This document shows positions 18,601 through 25,142 of a stretch of DNA of 64,000 nucleotides, piece after piece. Source of the DNA: Sellimonas caecigallum (GTDB lineage Bacteria; Bacillota; Clostridia; Lachnospirales; Lachnospiraceae); assembly GCF_019754295.1 (NCBI RefSeq), contig NZ_VIRV01000011.1:17902-81901 (forward strand), written 5' to 3'. Positions within the stretch are counted from its first letter, which is position 1; every line of letters starts with the position of its first letter. Made by a program: the position numbers and the translations under genes. The notes under the pieces were generated by a model. It was not told where the DNA came from. It worked only from the letters and a program-made list of their open reading frames with translations, and ran no database searches.

Positions 18601-20371
18601 GGATGATCTGCTCTACCCTTATCTGGGTATTCCCAATCTTGTCAAATCCTCCTAAAGTAACAGTGTAGCCTTGATCTTTCTGAACAACCGGGTAAACTTT
18701 CCCATTGACCACAGCGCTCTCCGGCATGAATCTGGTGGCATTACCACTTTCAAATGTCAAGGTAACCGGCTGATTCCTGCTGAATCTGTCTGTCAAAGTT
18801 CCGTCTTCCAGAGCAGCTTTCAGACTGCTGAAAGTAAAACTGTATTCCAGGTTAAGCTGTATTTCTTTTTCAGCAGTGAAGCTTCCTCTATAACTGTCTT
18901 CCGATGGCAGTTTTCCGGTCGCTCTGTCATAGTATCCTGCGATGTGTACTTTATATACTGTGTCTTCTTCTAAATCCAGCACAAACTGATGATGCCCCGC
19001 TTTCAGTTTTTTCGAAACAATCAAAGTTCCATCCAAATCTTTTATCACTTTCATCTCTGCGTGGGTTAGAGCCAAATCGGCGTCTTTCAGATCAAAAGAA
19101 ATTTTCATCTGAGCTGTGTCCGTTAGTTCCTCCGCCAAAAACGCCTCTGCCGCCGGCTCTTCCTTCAGGACGTCAATCTTTTCCGTGTAATCTGTCTTTA
19201 CTTTCTGTCCGCCTTCCAGCCATACTTCCGTAATATGAAATTCTTTCACACCGGAATTATCGCCTGTTTCTACATTGATGTGATATACAGCGCTTCCTTC
19301 CTCCCTTTCCGCTTCGTATTCCTCTCCATTGACCGTTACTTTTTCGATCAAAGTGCCATACGATACATCCGCCTGGAACCGAAGTTGGATCTCTTCTTTT
19401 TTCTCGTAATGAAACCGTTCCATGGCAGAGGAGAGTTTTACTTCATAGTCTACAGACTTTTCAATCTTGCGGATCAGTAAAGAAAGATCTGTAACTGTCA
19501 GCGTTCCGTCTGCATTCATATCAGCTCCTCTTCTCCCTTTATCTGGCAGCAGCTTAAGTCCGATCAAATGCTTCTCCAAAAGTTCCACATCCGTATAGTC
19601 TGTATCCCCGTCATTGTCCAAGTCTCCTTTCCCTGCAAACGCATAGATGCCTCCTGCTGATAGGAGCACTACACCAGTACAGACAATGACCCCCATCAGA
19701 ATCTTTTTCTTTCCTGAAAACTTTCCCATTCTTTTTCGAAAAAGAACAACTCCTATAAGAACTGCAGAACCGAGAAATACTCCCGCTACGGGAAAAATTC
19801 CCGCCAGGCTGTCCCCTGTTTGTACACTGTCGTTTCCCTTATCCTCCAGATTTCCGTCCTCTCCCTCCGTTGACTGCCATGGCAGCTCAGAAACCGCAGA
19901 CAGGGAAAAGGACACATCCGATAAATCTATGTCTTCTCTTCCCTCTGAAACAGAGAGATCTCGGACAGTGACAGATGTCTCCTTGGCCGGTATGGACTGT
20001 CTGGCCACAAGACGCACGCTAAATACCGACTCTTCGCGCATGCTTCCGCCTTTGTTGATCAGCACAAACTGTCCGTTTCTTGGATTATAAAACAGCTTCT
20101 CCCACGAATTTGCCGTCTCAAAGTTTTCTTGAGAAACTGCCTCAAAAACGTCCGTATCATACTCCAGGGCTCCCTTTAATACATTGATCCCATCTTCTAT
20201 ATCAGAATATCCTTTCAGAGAAAATGTGAGGTCCGTTTCCTCTCCTTTTCTGATGAATCGAGATGAGGCGGAAATCTCTATCCCAGACACATCCGCCGCA
20301 TTCGATTTCGTACCTGTCAATAAAAAACTGCACAACATAACTGCAGTCAACAGTACTCTCATTGTTCTCAT
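12638..20371 (-). CDS. giant M26-type (IgA protease/ZmpB-like) zinc metalloprotease with cohesin, dockerin and GLUG modules
   Basis: About 2577 residues from ATG at 20371; a TTG at 20383 with a better spaced AAGG is an alternative. Order of parts: signal peptide (1-26); cohesin-like beta domain (about 28-160); QTGDS (184), membrane helix (190-211) and RKR; a second hydrophobic helix (224-244); dockerin with two calcium loops (248-305); three copies of a two-sandwich module (about 310-950); a first GLUG beta-helix block (about 1050-1270); the M26 catalytic region with HETAH at 1831 and Glu 20 residues after its second His in TGAEAH; then further GLUG blocks (about 2180-2560). M26 enzymes are surface zinc endopeptidases of mucosal bacteria, several cutting IgA1 or mucins. 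It has no C-terminal anchor, so the internal helices must hold it. Substrate unknown. Confidence 0.9.
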   Translation of the reverse strand: MRTMRVLLTAVMLCSFLLTGTKSNAADVSGIEISASSRFIRKGEETDLTFSLKGYSDIEDGINVLKGALEYDTDVFEAVSQENFETANSWEKLFYNPRNGQFVLINKGGSMREESVFSVRLVARQSIPAKETSVTVRDLSVSEGREDIDLSDVSFSLSAVSELPWQSTEGEDGNLEDKGNDSVQTGDSLAGIFPVAGVFLGSAVLIGVVLFRKRMGKFSGKKKILMGVIVCTGVVLLSAGGIYAFAGKGDLDNDGDTDYTDVELLEKHLIGLKLLPDKGRRGADMNADGTLTVTDLSLLIRKIEKSVDYEVKLSSAMERFHYEKKEEIQLRFQADVSYGTLIEKVTVNGEEYEAEREEGSAVYHINVETGDNSGVKEFHITEVWLEGGQKVKTDYTEKIDVLKEEPAAEAFLAEELTDTAQMKISFDLKDADLALTHAEMKVIKDLDGTLIVSKKLKAGHHQFVLDLEEDTVYKVHIAGYYDRATGKLPSEDSYRGSFTAEKEIQLNLEYSFTFSSLKAALEDGTLTDRFSRNQPVTLTFESGNATRFMPESAVVNGKVYPVVQKDQGYTVTLGGFDKIGNTQIRVEQIILENGKSFRISDNNEINIMILKETPKVYDFSVKEDAENNQFEVAFRLTDPDGTLSGHKVRIQNVKGDVVGEQEFRKIHLDNELFEEAITLSDRSLTTEYTVQITADCDLTEDGTEQEEGKILAEKTVKAEPRVQIADGRASTLYAEKGENTELFYGVEHNIESGITAFVVDNLEVHPKQQQDGTWKVSVPAPLQAGVHAFALSQVVFRDGMEVSAKYETQVEVLKDIPAVENVVCSKTAENELHVQLELLDPDHALQDARVQIKEEGGKILLNESVTGSESTVSTALTAMESYIITVTADYDRDTNTIENQSNEYKNEILYTEKVYASRDALEFKDITAEKLYYHGINGREEVRVLDITEGLPKDTDRYFAMIEMENMPDFYAGIREFRKEKDSEKVYAVLDQEEVVRYEADGSRVNGYAFPIAYKDDEGEHPVIASAEELFDAMEANPKGNFRLTEDLDASAISADQAAIAGRFTGELDGNGYRIRNLKTSLFSDLSGAYIHDLVIEDAAVTVQRKGILSEVIQNKSKIENVFLVDSSISNGVDGMGAFAGRLANSEIRRSASINVSVKGLVAIGGIVGKTETGAVIEDCYVTGKIQGTYDHPSLGARTGGIAGWHGGGKISRCYTKAKIVAPAKKGNGGIIGGPNTGTPSIEYSLSMSNGDGYRIAGFDVLGNAKEVYEHFGSGSTTNITEDNAGNVKETDAVYDKSFYKNTLGYDDRVWEFRWLSFGKTPSLKKAPVMENNLGIPNYSIVTKHKDYLPEKETAYANMAKMMPFSDSRLWVAYGNRIPEGSKLGSERIRFILPIHENGSLISGLRKSEPDDIEKIRIVYETGKMEEHHVAYRKLTGELAALYDVEGTDLKYEFGNYISDIDGTVLSDTVNMVKTYDYVGDIAVLTPEEESRLYADYYNENVKGNMETILQKLFSAGERYPTYSSHPAVQTLAEERMRDDKELKRILYAYNYYDKWYRIGYKGVTLSDLMFFSGELMADGMTYDALTEQLLSAASGQRNTDQTVTFYNNVLKNYTGQDLTGFLGDLSESLAGYEDPNEWFRQSFGGVLVEEEASGYGEGKIRYRIWDNLSGLKDSEKSIVLQILTAPQKDMYLISVPSQILIGSMNRYQEYLNKDGQERERIRHTAEIYAEKMGIFYGVSSRWMNNSAHRLNSFVNIQYDTRLGFPESPAAAAGIQEKGKTRDPIMKWVYEANNMLNALNGSAAVANGSIVIWMHTPALGTSDYIFFTFSHETAHNQDGRYFYGGEGRRNGTGAEAHADGNIAQEMRDGAMVFNISKNNDIGTEMTNNFSYERIDTAEKIHSYYREMFDTGYVLDYLAAQAFFELTPEQQAAVAVQAEHTAGGNSSMSTTYRKLTAGEVHAMNLDSMEALWDHKISIRNAASYPEKISTATEGSYGFESFYTMNWYQSHNDNGSPDTHSFKRLGQEMLGLAGYEKGYKVYMSALSDNDLEALRKITGNPDITWKKYKLDRYQEVEEKLHQIPYFDKERVIEQFKEAFKADAANGNTNRSMETKRMIYGMVKRVTGDFSDGGIYKSPTVIPITSAEEFVHQVSKNPYGYYSLEQDIDFSGISASGGSYISGRFIGILDGNGYQMTGMKYPLFGDMQYAKVKDLIISASSYEGDAQAILAVKAKKATVGNIKAVNVDLSLPLIKTKTEGYYEYGDISVTVGVKRITTPEEFLDIGASAQSLKKQYVLETDLDFRTSSYAEFAVRGTFSGKLDGNGHTISGLDAVLFEKMEGAKVSNLTVQGSHLTKNTQQGALSNDIRDSTVEDIKIKEVTIANDTNQVGGLAGVIADGEIRRVSVEDISIRSNNTIGGIAGQFDGRILEDSMVTGVIEGTIRHQMGTRIGGITGWQGGGIIRRCLTKINITAPEPTGNGGIIGGPSNGNVSIESSVSLSMGVNANRISGWDVLGITSSVYELDSSDSTSNLHGGNADRVFSVSEEETAKKYFYTETLGWSEDVWDFREVTGGGLPKLR

Positions 20372-20420
20372 ATCTGACTTCAATCCTTTCCTTAATATCG
20401 GTCGTTTTTTGACCCAAACC

Positions 20421-20449
20421 ATTGTACCTGTTTTGTGCATTGGGAACAA
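20421..20449 (-). promoter_or_regulatory. candidate promoter of the M26 protease
   Basis: TTGTTC (20449-20444) and TACAAT (20426-20421) are 17 bases apart, about 50 bases upstream of the ATG at 20371. It falls inside the open frame upstream, which is why the start at 20512 was not used. The -35 box is imperfect. Confidence 0.5.
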
Positions 20450-20497
20450 TATGAGATTACTGGAAAAAACATAGCTCCACGGACTTCCGCACACAGC

Positions 20498-20543
20498 CAA
20501 AAAAAGCCACACATGTCTGCATTTCCTGCAAACATATATGGCT
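20498..20543 (-). terminator. intrinsic terminator of the trehalose operon
   Basis: On the minus strand AGCCATATATGTTTGCA pairs imperfectly with TGCAGACATGTGTGGCT, followed by a run of seven T (20505-20499). It lies 20 bases after the treC stop. Confidence 0.85.
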
Positions 20544-20563
20544 TCTTTTGCTATCTGTCTGTC

Positions 20564-22234
20564 CTACTGTTTATACCAGATCATCGATTCATATGGCTTT
20601 AAGTTCCATTCCCCATTTTCCGGAGCCGAGTGGTTGTCATAGTTTCCGAGAATGCATTCGTATCCTGTCAGGTCAATATCCGTCTTCCACTGCGTCTCTT
20701 TGCCGTAAAAATTATTTACTACCAGCATATGTTCGTCTTTGTATGCTCTTTCATATGCAAAGATGGACGGATGTTCTTCTGCCAGCGGAACGATACTTCC
20801 ATATGCCACAACATCCAGATCTTTTCTGATCCTGATCAATTGCTTATAATAATGGAAAATGGAATCCTCATCCTCCAGCTGCTGTGCTGCATTGATGGAC
20901 ACATAGTTCGGATTTACAGATATCCATGGCTCAGCTTCTGATCCACCAGCTACAAATCCCGCATGTTTTGTCTCATCCCACTGCATCGGCGTACGGCTGT
21001 TGTCTCTGGAATGGATCTGAAGGATCCGATATGCATCGGACTCGGTAAGTCCTTTCTCCTGAAGGATCCGGAAATGGTTTAAGCTTTCCACATCACGATA
21101 CTGAGAAATATCCGTAAATCCCGCATTGGTCATACCGATCTCCTCTCCCTGATAAATGTACGGCGTTCCCCTCAACATGTGGATGATCGTTGCCAGCATC
21201 TTAGCAGATTCTTTCCAGTATGTGCCTTCGTTTCCGAATCTGGAGACGACTCTCGGCTGGTCGTGATTGCACCAGAAAACCGCATTCCACGCATGATGTT
21301 CCGCCATTTTCGTCTGCCATTCAAAAAGAATCCGTTTGAGTTTCTGGAAATCTGCAGGTACAAGTACCCATTTTTCATTCCCCATGAAGTCCACTTTCAG
21401 ATGGTGGAAACTAAATACCATGGACAGCTCCTTCGTATCTTCTCCTGCGTACTGATAACAGTTATCAATGGATGTGCTGGACATTTCTCCAACTGTCACG
21501 ATCTCTGTGTCATTTCCGAACGTCATTTCGTGAAGCTCTTTTAAATATTTATGGATATTCGGCCCGTCGGTATAAAATCTTCTTCCATCCCCTTGATGAT
21601 CGTCTTCAAACCGCTCTTTGCTGATCAGGTTGACCACATCAAACCGAAAACCTTTGACTCCTTTTTCCATCCAGAATCTGACTACTTTCTGTACTTCTTT
21701 TCTCACATTTTCATTGTCCCAATTCAGATCAGGCTGAGACACATCAAAAAGATGCAGATAGTATTCATCAAATTTTTCTACATACTTCCAGGCATTTCCT
21801 CCGAATTTACTTTCCCAGTTGGTAGGTGGTTCCCCGTTTTCTTTCCCTTTCCGGAAGAAAAAGAAGTCCTTGTAATACGGATCACCCTCAAGTGCCTTCC
21901 GAAACCAGATATGATGGCTGGATACATGGTTGAAAACCATGTCAAACATAAGTCTGATTCCTCTTTTATCTGCTTCCCGGATCAGTTCTTCCACATCCTC
22001 CATCGTGCCGTAACGCGGATCTATATTATAATAATCCTCCACGTCGTATCCATTGTCATTTTGAGGGGATACGAAGAACGGCGTCATCCAGATATAATCT
22101 ACGCCCAATTCTTTGATGTAATCAAGCTTCCCGATGATTCCTCTCAGATCGCCGAGTCCATCGCCGTTGCTGTCGTAAAATGATTTCGGGTAAATCTGAT
22201 ACACCGTACTTTTTCTGAAATCTGCAGTTTTCAT
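20564..22234 (-). CDS. treC: trehalose-6-phosphate hydrolase (GH13)
   Basis: 556 residues, GH13 alpha-amylase-fold oligo-1,6-glucosidase subfamily. It starts with the typical STVYQIYPKSFYDSNGDGLGD. It keeps the four conserved regions: DMVFNHVSSHH, GFRFDVVN (nucleophile Asp), VGEMSS (acid/base Glu) and CNHDQPR (transition-state Asp). The cytoplasmic enzyme splits trehalose-6-phosphate into glucose and glucose-6-phosphate. Sucrase-isomaltase-type or maltose enzymes look similar, but the adjacent treP-like PTS gene (26 bases upstream) and divergent treR decide the substrate. No signal peptide is present, as expected. Confidence 0.93.
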   Translation of the reverse strand: MKTADFRKSTVYQIYPKSFYDSNGDGLGDLRGIIGKLDYIKELGVDYIWMTPFFVSPQNDNGYDVEDYYNIDPRYGTMEDVEELIREADKRGIRLMFDMVFNHVSSHHIWFRKALEGDPYYKDFFFFRKGKENGEPPTNWESKFGGNAWKYVEKFDEYYLHLFDVSQPDLNWDNENVRKEVQKVVRFWMEKGVKGFRFDVVNLISKERFEDDHQGDGRRFYTDGPNIHKYLKELHEMTFGNDTEIVTVGEMSSTSIDNCYQYAGEDTKELSMVFSFHHLKVDFMGNEKWVLVPADFQKLKRILFEWQTKMAEHHAWNAVFWCNHDQPRVVSRFGNEGTYWKESAKMLATIIHMLRGTPYIYQGEEIGMTNAGFTDISQYRDVESLNHFRILQEKGLTESDAYRILQIHSRDNSRTPMQWDETKHAGFVAGGSEAEPWISVNPNYVSINAAQQLEDEDSIFHYYKQLIRIRKDLDVVAYGSIVPLAEEHPSIFAYERAYKDEHMLVVNNFYGKETQWKTDIDLTGYECILGNYDNHSAPENGEWNLKPYESMIWYKQ

Positions 22235-22260
22235 CTCGTTCTTCCTTTCTTTGTTATGTC

Positions 22261-24222
22261 CTATTCAAATGAGATGACGGTAGTTTTCGCAGCCTCCGCC
22301 GTCATACCTGCTTTCATTTTAATATTCTTGGCACTTCCTTCCCCGGTAACAATGAGCATTGTCGTTGTCGGGTGTCCTGCTGCCCGTATCTTTTCCGGAT
22401 CAAAACGGATCAGCGGAGTGCCTGCTGATACTTTATCTCCCTGGGATACGAGAAGCTCAAAACCATCTCCTCCCATATCTACGGTATCAATGCCGACATG
22501 GATCAATAGTTCCATGCCATTTCCCAGTGTCAGTCCACAGGCGTGTCCTGTATCTGCCATGACGATAGCCACTTCTGCGTCAGATGGCGCCACTACAGTT
22601 GTGTCGGTCGGTTCGATGGCAACACCATCGCCCATGATCTTTTGTGAAAATACATTGTCATCTACTTCCTCGATCGGAATCACTTTTCCGCTTAAAATCG
22701 CTTTGACTCCCTTTTCCGTTTCAGTATTTTCTGTCTCTATCTGTTCTGTTTCAATTTTTTCTGCTTTGACTTCTGTTTTGCTTTCTGATTTCGCAGTGCC
22801 TCGCTCCTTTGCGGAAAGTTTCCTGCTTCCCACGATAAAGGTAAGTGTGAACGGCACTACAATGGCAACTGCCATCGCGATCAAAAACTGTACATAAAAC
22901 TCCGGTTTGATGGAAATAATACCCGGAAGTCCCCCTACACCGATGCTGAGAGCCATAACACCGGATCCAACGGAGATCATAGCCGCGATCGCAGATCCGA
23001 TCATTCCGCAGATGAGCGGAAATACATATTTCAGATTGACACCAAAAAGAGCCGGTTCTGTTACTCCAAGGTAACAAGAGATACATGCTGGTATATTGAC
23101 CTGCTGTGCTCTTTCATTTTTCTTCTGAAGAATGGACATGGCAAGAACACTGGATCCCTGGGCAATGTTGGAAAGTGCGATCATCGGCCAAAGAATGGTG
23201 CCGTCGTAAGTATTTACAAGCTGCGTATCGATGGCATTTGTCATATGATGCAGACCTGTCATAACAACCGGCGCATATAAAAGTCCGAAGACTCCTGCGA
23301 ACAGCCATCCAAAATCAGACATGAGTCCGCCGTAAACAACACTTGCAATGGCATCGCCGATCTTCCATCCAATCGGTCCTACTACGGTGTGTGCGATAAT
23401 AACCGCCGGAACAAGGGAACAAAAAGGTACAACGATCATACTGACAACTTCAGGACAATGCTTTTTAAAGAATTTTTCCAGATAGACGAGGACGAATCCT
23501 GCCATCATAGCTGCGATGACCTGTCCCTGGTATCCGATCATATCTACCTGCGCAAAGCCAAAATCCCATACCGGAATCTCTGATGCAGGTGTATCTGCCA
23601 CACTAAACCCGTTGAGGAGCTGCGGAGATACAAGAGTAAGCCCAAGAATAATTCCGAGGATCTGGGTCGTTCCCATCTTCTTTGTGATGGACCATACGAT
23701 ACCTACCGGCAGCAGATGAAATACCGCTTCGCCGATGAGCCACAGGAAATCATATGTCCCCTGCCAGAAAGGATACAAATCCGCAAGACTTTGTTTGCCA
23801 TTGTTAAAAAAATTGATCTCTCCTATCACGTTCCTAAATCCCAGGATCAAACCTCCGCAGATCAGGGCCGGGATGAGCGGTGCGAAAATCTCGCCAAGCG
23901 CACCCATAATTTTCTGTGCAAGATTCTGATTGGTCTTTGCCGCTGCCTTTGCAGCATCTTTGCTTACTCCTTCAATACCTGCATAGGAAGTAAACTCGTT
24001 GTAAAAGACAGATACGTCATTCCCAATGATGACCTGATACTGTCCTGCCTGTGTAAATGTCCCTTTCACAGACGGGATCTCCTCGATCGCTTTCTCATCC
24101 GCTTTCTTTGGATCAACAAGTACGAAGCGCATTCTCGTCATACAGTGTGATACAGCCTGAATATTTTCTTTTCCGCCGATCAGTGTAAGAAGCTGCTTCA
24201 CGTCATTTTCGTATTTCGCCAT
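22261..24222 (-). CDS. treP: trehalose-specific PTS enzyme IIBCA
   Basis: 653 residues from ATG at 24222, chosen for the GGAGAGAG site just upstream. EIIB lies at residues 1-85 with the phosphorylated Cys27 (AVSHCMTRMRF). EIIC at about 105-470 has ten hydrophobic segments, including the GLHHMTNAID and QGSSVLAMS stretches seen in glucose/sucrose/trehalose-class permeases. A charged linker is followed by EIIA (about 515-653) of the glucose type with its His in ELLIHVGIDTVDM. It imports trehalose as trehalose-6-phosphate for TreC. Having EIIA fused makes the transporter self-contained. The promoter and TreR boxes are at 24258-24301. Confidence 0.93.
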   Translation of the reverse strand: MAKYENDVKQLLTLIGGKENIQAVSHCMTRMRFVLVDPKKADEKAIEEIPSVKGTFTQAGQYQVIIGNDVSVFYNEFTSYAGIEGVSKDAAKAAAKTNQNLAQKIMGALGEIFAPLIPALICGGLILGFRNVIGEINFFNNGKQSLADLYPFWQGTYDFLWLIGEAVFHLLPVGIVWSITKKMGTTQILGIILGLTLVSPQLLNGFSVADTPASEIPVWDFGFAQVDMIGYQGQVIAAMMAGFVLVYLEKFFKKHCPEVVSMIVVPFCSLVPAVIIAHTVVGPIGWKIGDAIASVVYGGLMSDFGWLFAGVFGLLYAPVVMTGLHHMTNAIDTQLVNTYDGTILWPMIALSNIAQGSSVLAMSILQKKNERAQQVNIPACISCYLGVTEPALFGVNLKYVFPLICGMIGSAIAAMISVGSGVMALSIGVGGLPGIISIKPEFYVQFLIAMAVAIVVPFTLTFIVGSRKLSAKERGTAKSESKTEVKAEKIETEQIETENTETEKGVKAILSGKVIPIEEVDDNVFSQKIMGDGVAIEPTDTTVVAPSDAEVAIVMADTGHACGLTLGNGMELLIHVGIDTVDMGGDGFELLVSQGDKVSAGTPLIRFDPEKIRAAGHPTTTMLIVTGEGSAKNIKMKAGMTAEAAKTTVISFE

Positions 24223-24257
24223 TCTTCTCTCTCCTTTACTCTTTCTTTTTCCGAACT

Positions 24258-24267
24258 TGTTTGAACA
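24258..24267. promoter_or_regulatory. TreR-type operator box 1
   Basis: TGTTTGAACA, one mismatch from the palindrome TGTTTAAACA. It lies just after the predicted treP transcription start. Confidence 0.65.
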
Positions 24268-24272
24268 ACTTA

Positions 24273-24301
24273 AATATACCATGCTTGTTTAAACATGTCA
24301 A
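24273..24301 (-). promoter_or_regulatory. treP promoter
   Basis: TTGACA (24301-24296) and TATATT (24278-24273) with a 17-base spacer. Operator box 2 fills the -35 side of the spacer and box 1 lies just downstream, so TreR binding would block RNA polymerase. Confidence 0.75.
24286..24295. promoter_or_regulatory. TreR-type operator box 2
   Basis: Perfect palindrome TGTTTAAACA directly adjoining the -35 box of treP. Confidence 0.75.
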
Positions 24302-24319
24302 GAAGCTGTGTGAAAATAC

Positions 24320-24348
24320 TTGCTTTCTTTTTTTTTACTCTTTATAAT
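24320..24348 (+). promoter_or_regulatory. treR promoter
   Basis: TTGCTT (24320-24325) and TATAAT (24343-24348) are 17 bases apart on the plus strand. Operator box 3 starts 13 bases downstream, which points to autoregulation. Confidence 0.65.
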
Positions 24349-24360
24349 ATAAAGAAAAGA

Positions 24361-24370
24361 TGTTTAAACA
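24361..24370. promoter_or_regulatory. TreR-type operator box 3
   Basis: Perfect palindrome TGTTTAAACA, in the treR leader just before the AGAAGGAG ribosome site. Confidence 0.7.
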
Positions 24371-24387
24371 AGAAGGAGTGGATAGAA

Positions 24388-25113
24388 ATGCCAAAAGCAA
24401 AGTACGACTGTATATACAAAGATTTAAAGCGGAAAATAGAAGACGAAACTTTCTCATATCAGGCTCTGCTCCCATCTGAACATATGCTCGTAAAGGAATA
24501 CAACTGTTCCCGCAACACCATCCGCCGCGCCCTTTCCGAACTCACTGCGGATGGCTATGTAAAGCCCATGCACGGCAAAGGTGTGCGGAATATCTTTCAG
24601 CCTATCGAGCAGACAGCATTTACCGTGGGCGGAATCGAATCCTTCCACGAATCCGCCCTTCGGAACAAAAAGAAACCCTTTACAAAAGTACTGCAGTTTT
24701 CCGAGCTGACAGCCGATGCCAATATCGCACGGAAAACCGGATTTCCAGAGGGAACGCTTCTTTATTACATTCAGAGGCTTCGTTACCTGGACGATATCCC
24801 TCTGATCCTCGACCATAACTATTTCCGTACGGAACTTACAAATGGATTAACACCGGAGATTGCTGCCTCTTCCATCTATGCTTATTTGGAAAATGATCTG
24901 CACCTTACTATTTCCACAAGTAAGCGCTCAATAACTGTTGAGAAGATGACCCAGGTAGACGAAAAATATCTGGATCTGAAAGATTACAACTGTCTGGCCG
25001 TCGTCACAAGCCAGACATACGATGATAACGGGATCCTGTTTGAATACACACAGTCCCGGCATCGTCCGGACTATTTTCGCTTCCTGGATGTTGCGGCACG
25101 CAAAAAAGGATAG
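24388..25113 (+). CDS. treR: trehalose operon repressor, GntR/UTRA family
   Basis: 241 residues from ATG at 24388 with AAGGAG nine bases upstream. An in-frame ATG at 24295 would precede the promoter. Residues 1-70 form a GntR winged helix (PSEHMLVKEYNCSRNTIRRALSEL). Residues about 80-235 form the UTRA effector domain (LLYYIQRLRYLDDIPLILDHNYF). TreR of this family binds trehalose-6-phosphate, the product of TreP, and then leaves the DNA. It is divergent from treP, with three matching palindromes in between. The stop codon lies in the arm of the terminator that serves the convergent deacetylase gene. Confidence 0.92.
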   Translation: MPKAKYDCIYKDLKRKIEDETFSYQALLPSEHMLVKEYNCSRNTIRRALSELTADGYVKPMHGKGVRNIFQPIEQTAFTVGGIESFHESALRNKKKPFTKVLQFSELTADANIARKTGFPEGTLLYYIQRLRYLDDIPLILDHNYFRTELTNGLTPEIAASSIYAYLENDLHLTISTSKRSITVEKMTQVDEKYLDLKDYNCLAVVTSQTYDDNGILFEYTQSRHRPDYFRFLDVAARKKG

Positions 25114-25136
25114 GAGATTTTTCTGATCTCCTATCC
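25102..25136 (-). terminator. intrinsic terminator of the polysaccharide deacetylase gene
   Basis: GGATAGGAGA (25108-25117) pairs with TCTCCTATCC (25127-25136). On the minus strand it is followed by six T. The hairpin overlaps the treR stop codon on the other strand. Confidence 0.85.
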
Positions 25137-25142
25137 GGTAAC

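Noticed and set aside
20372..20512. Longer N-terminus for the M26 protease starting at 20512
   Set aside because: A promoter-like pair at 20421-20449 and the signal peptide beginning at 20371 make the extra 47 residues unlikely to be translated.
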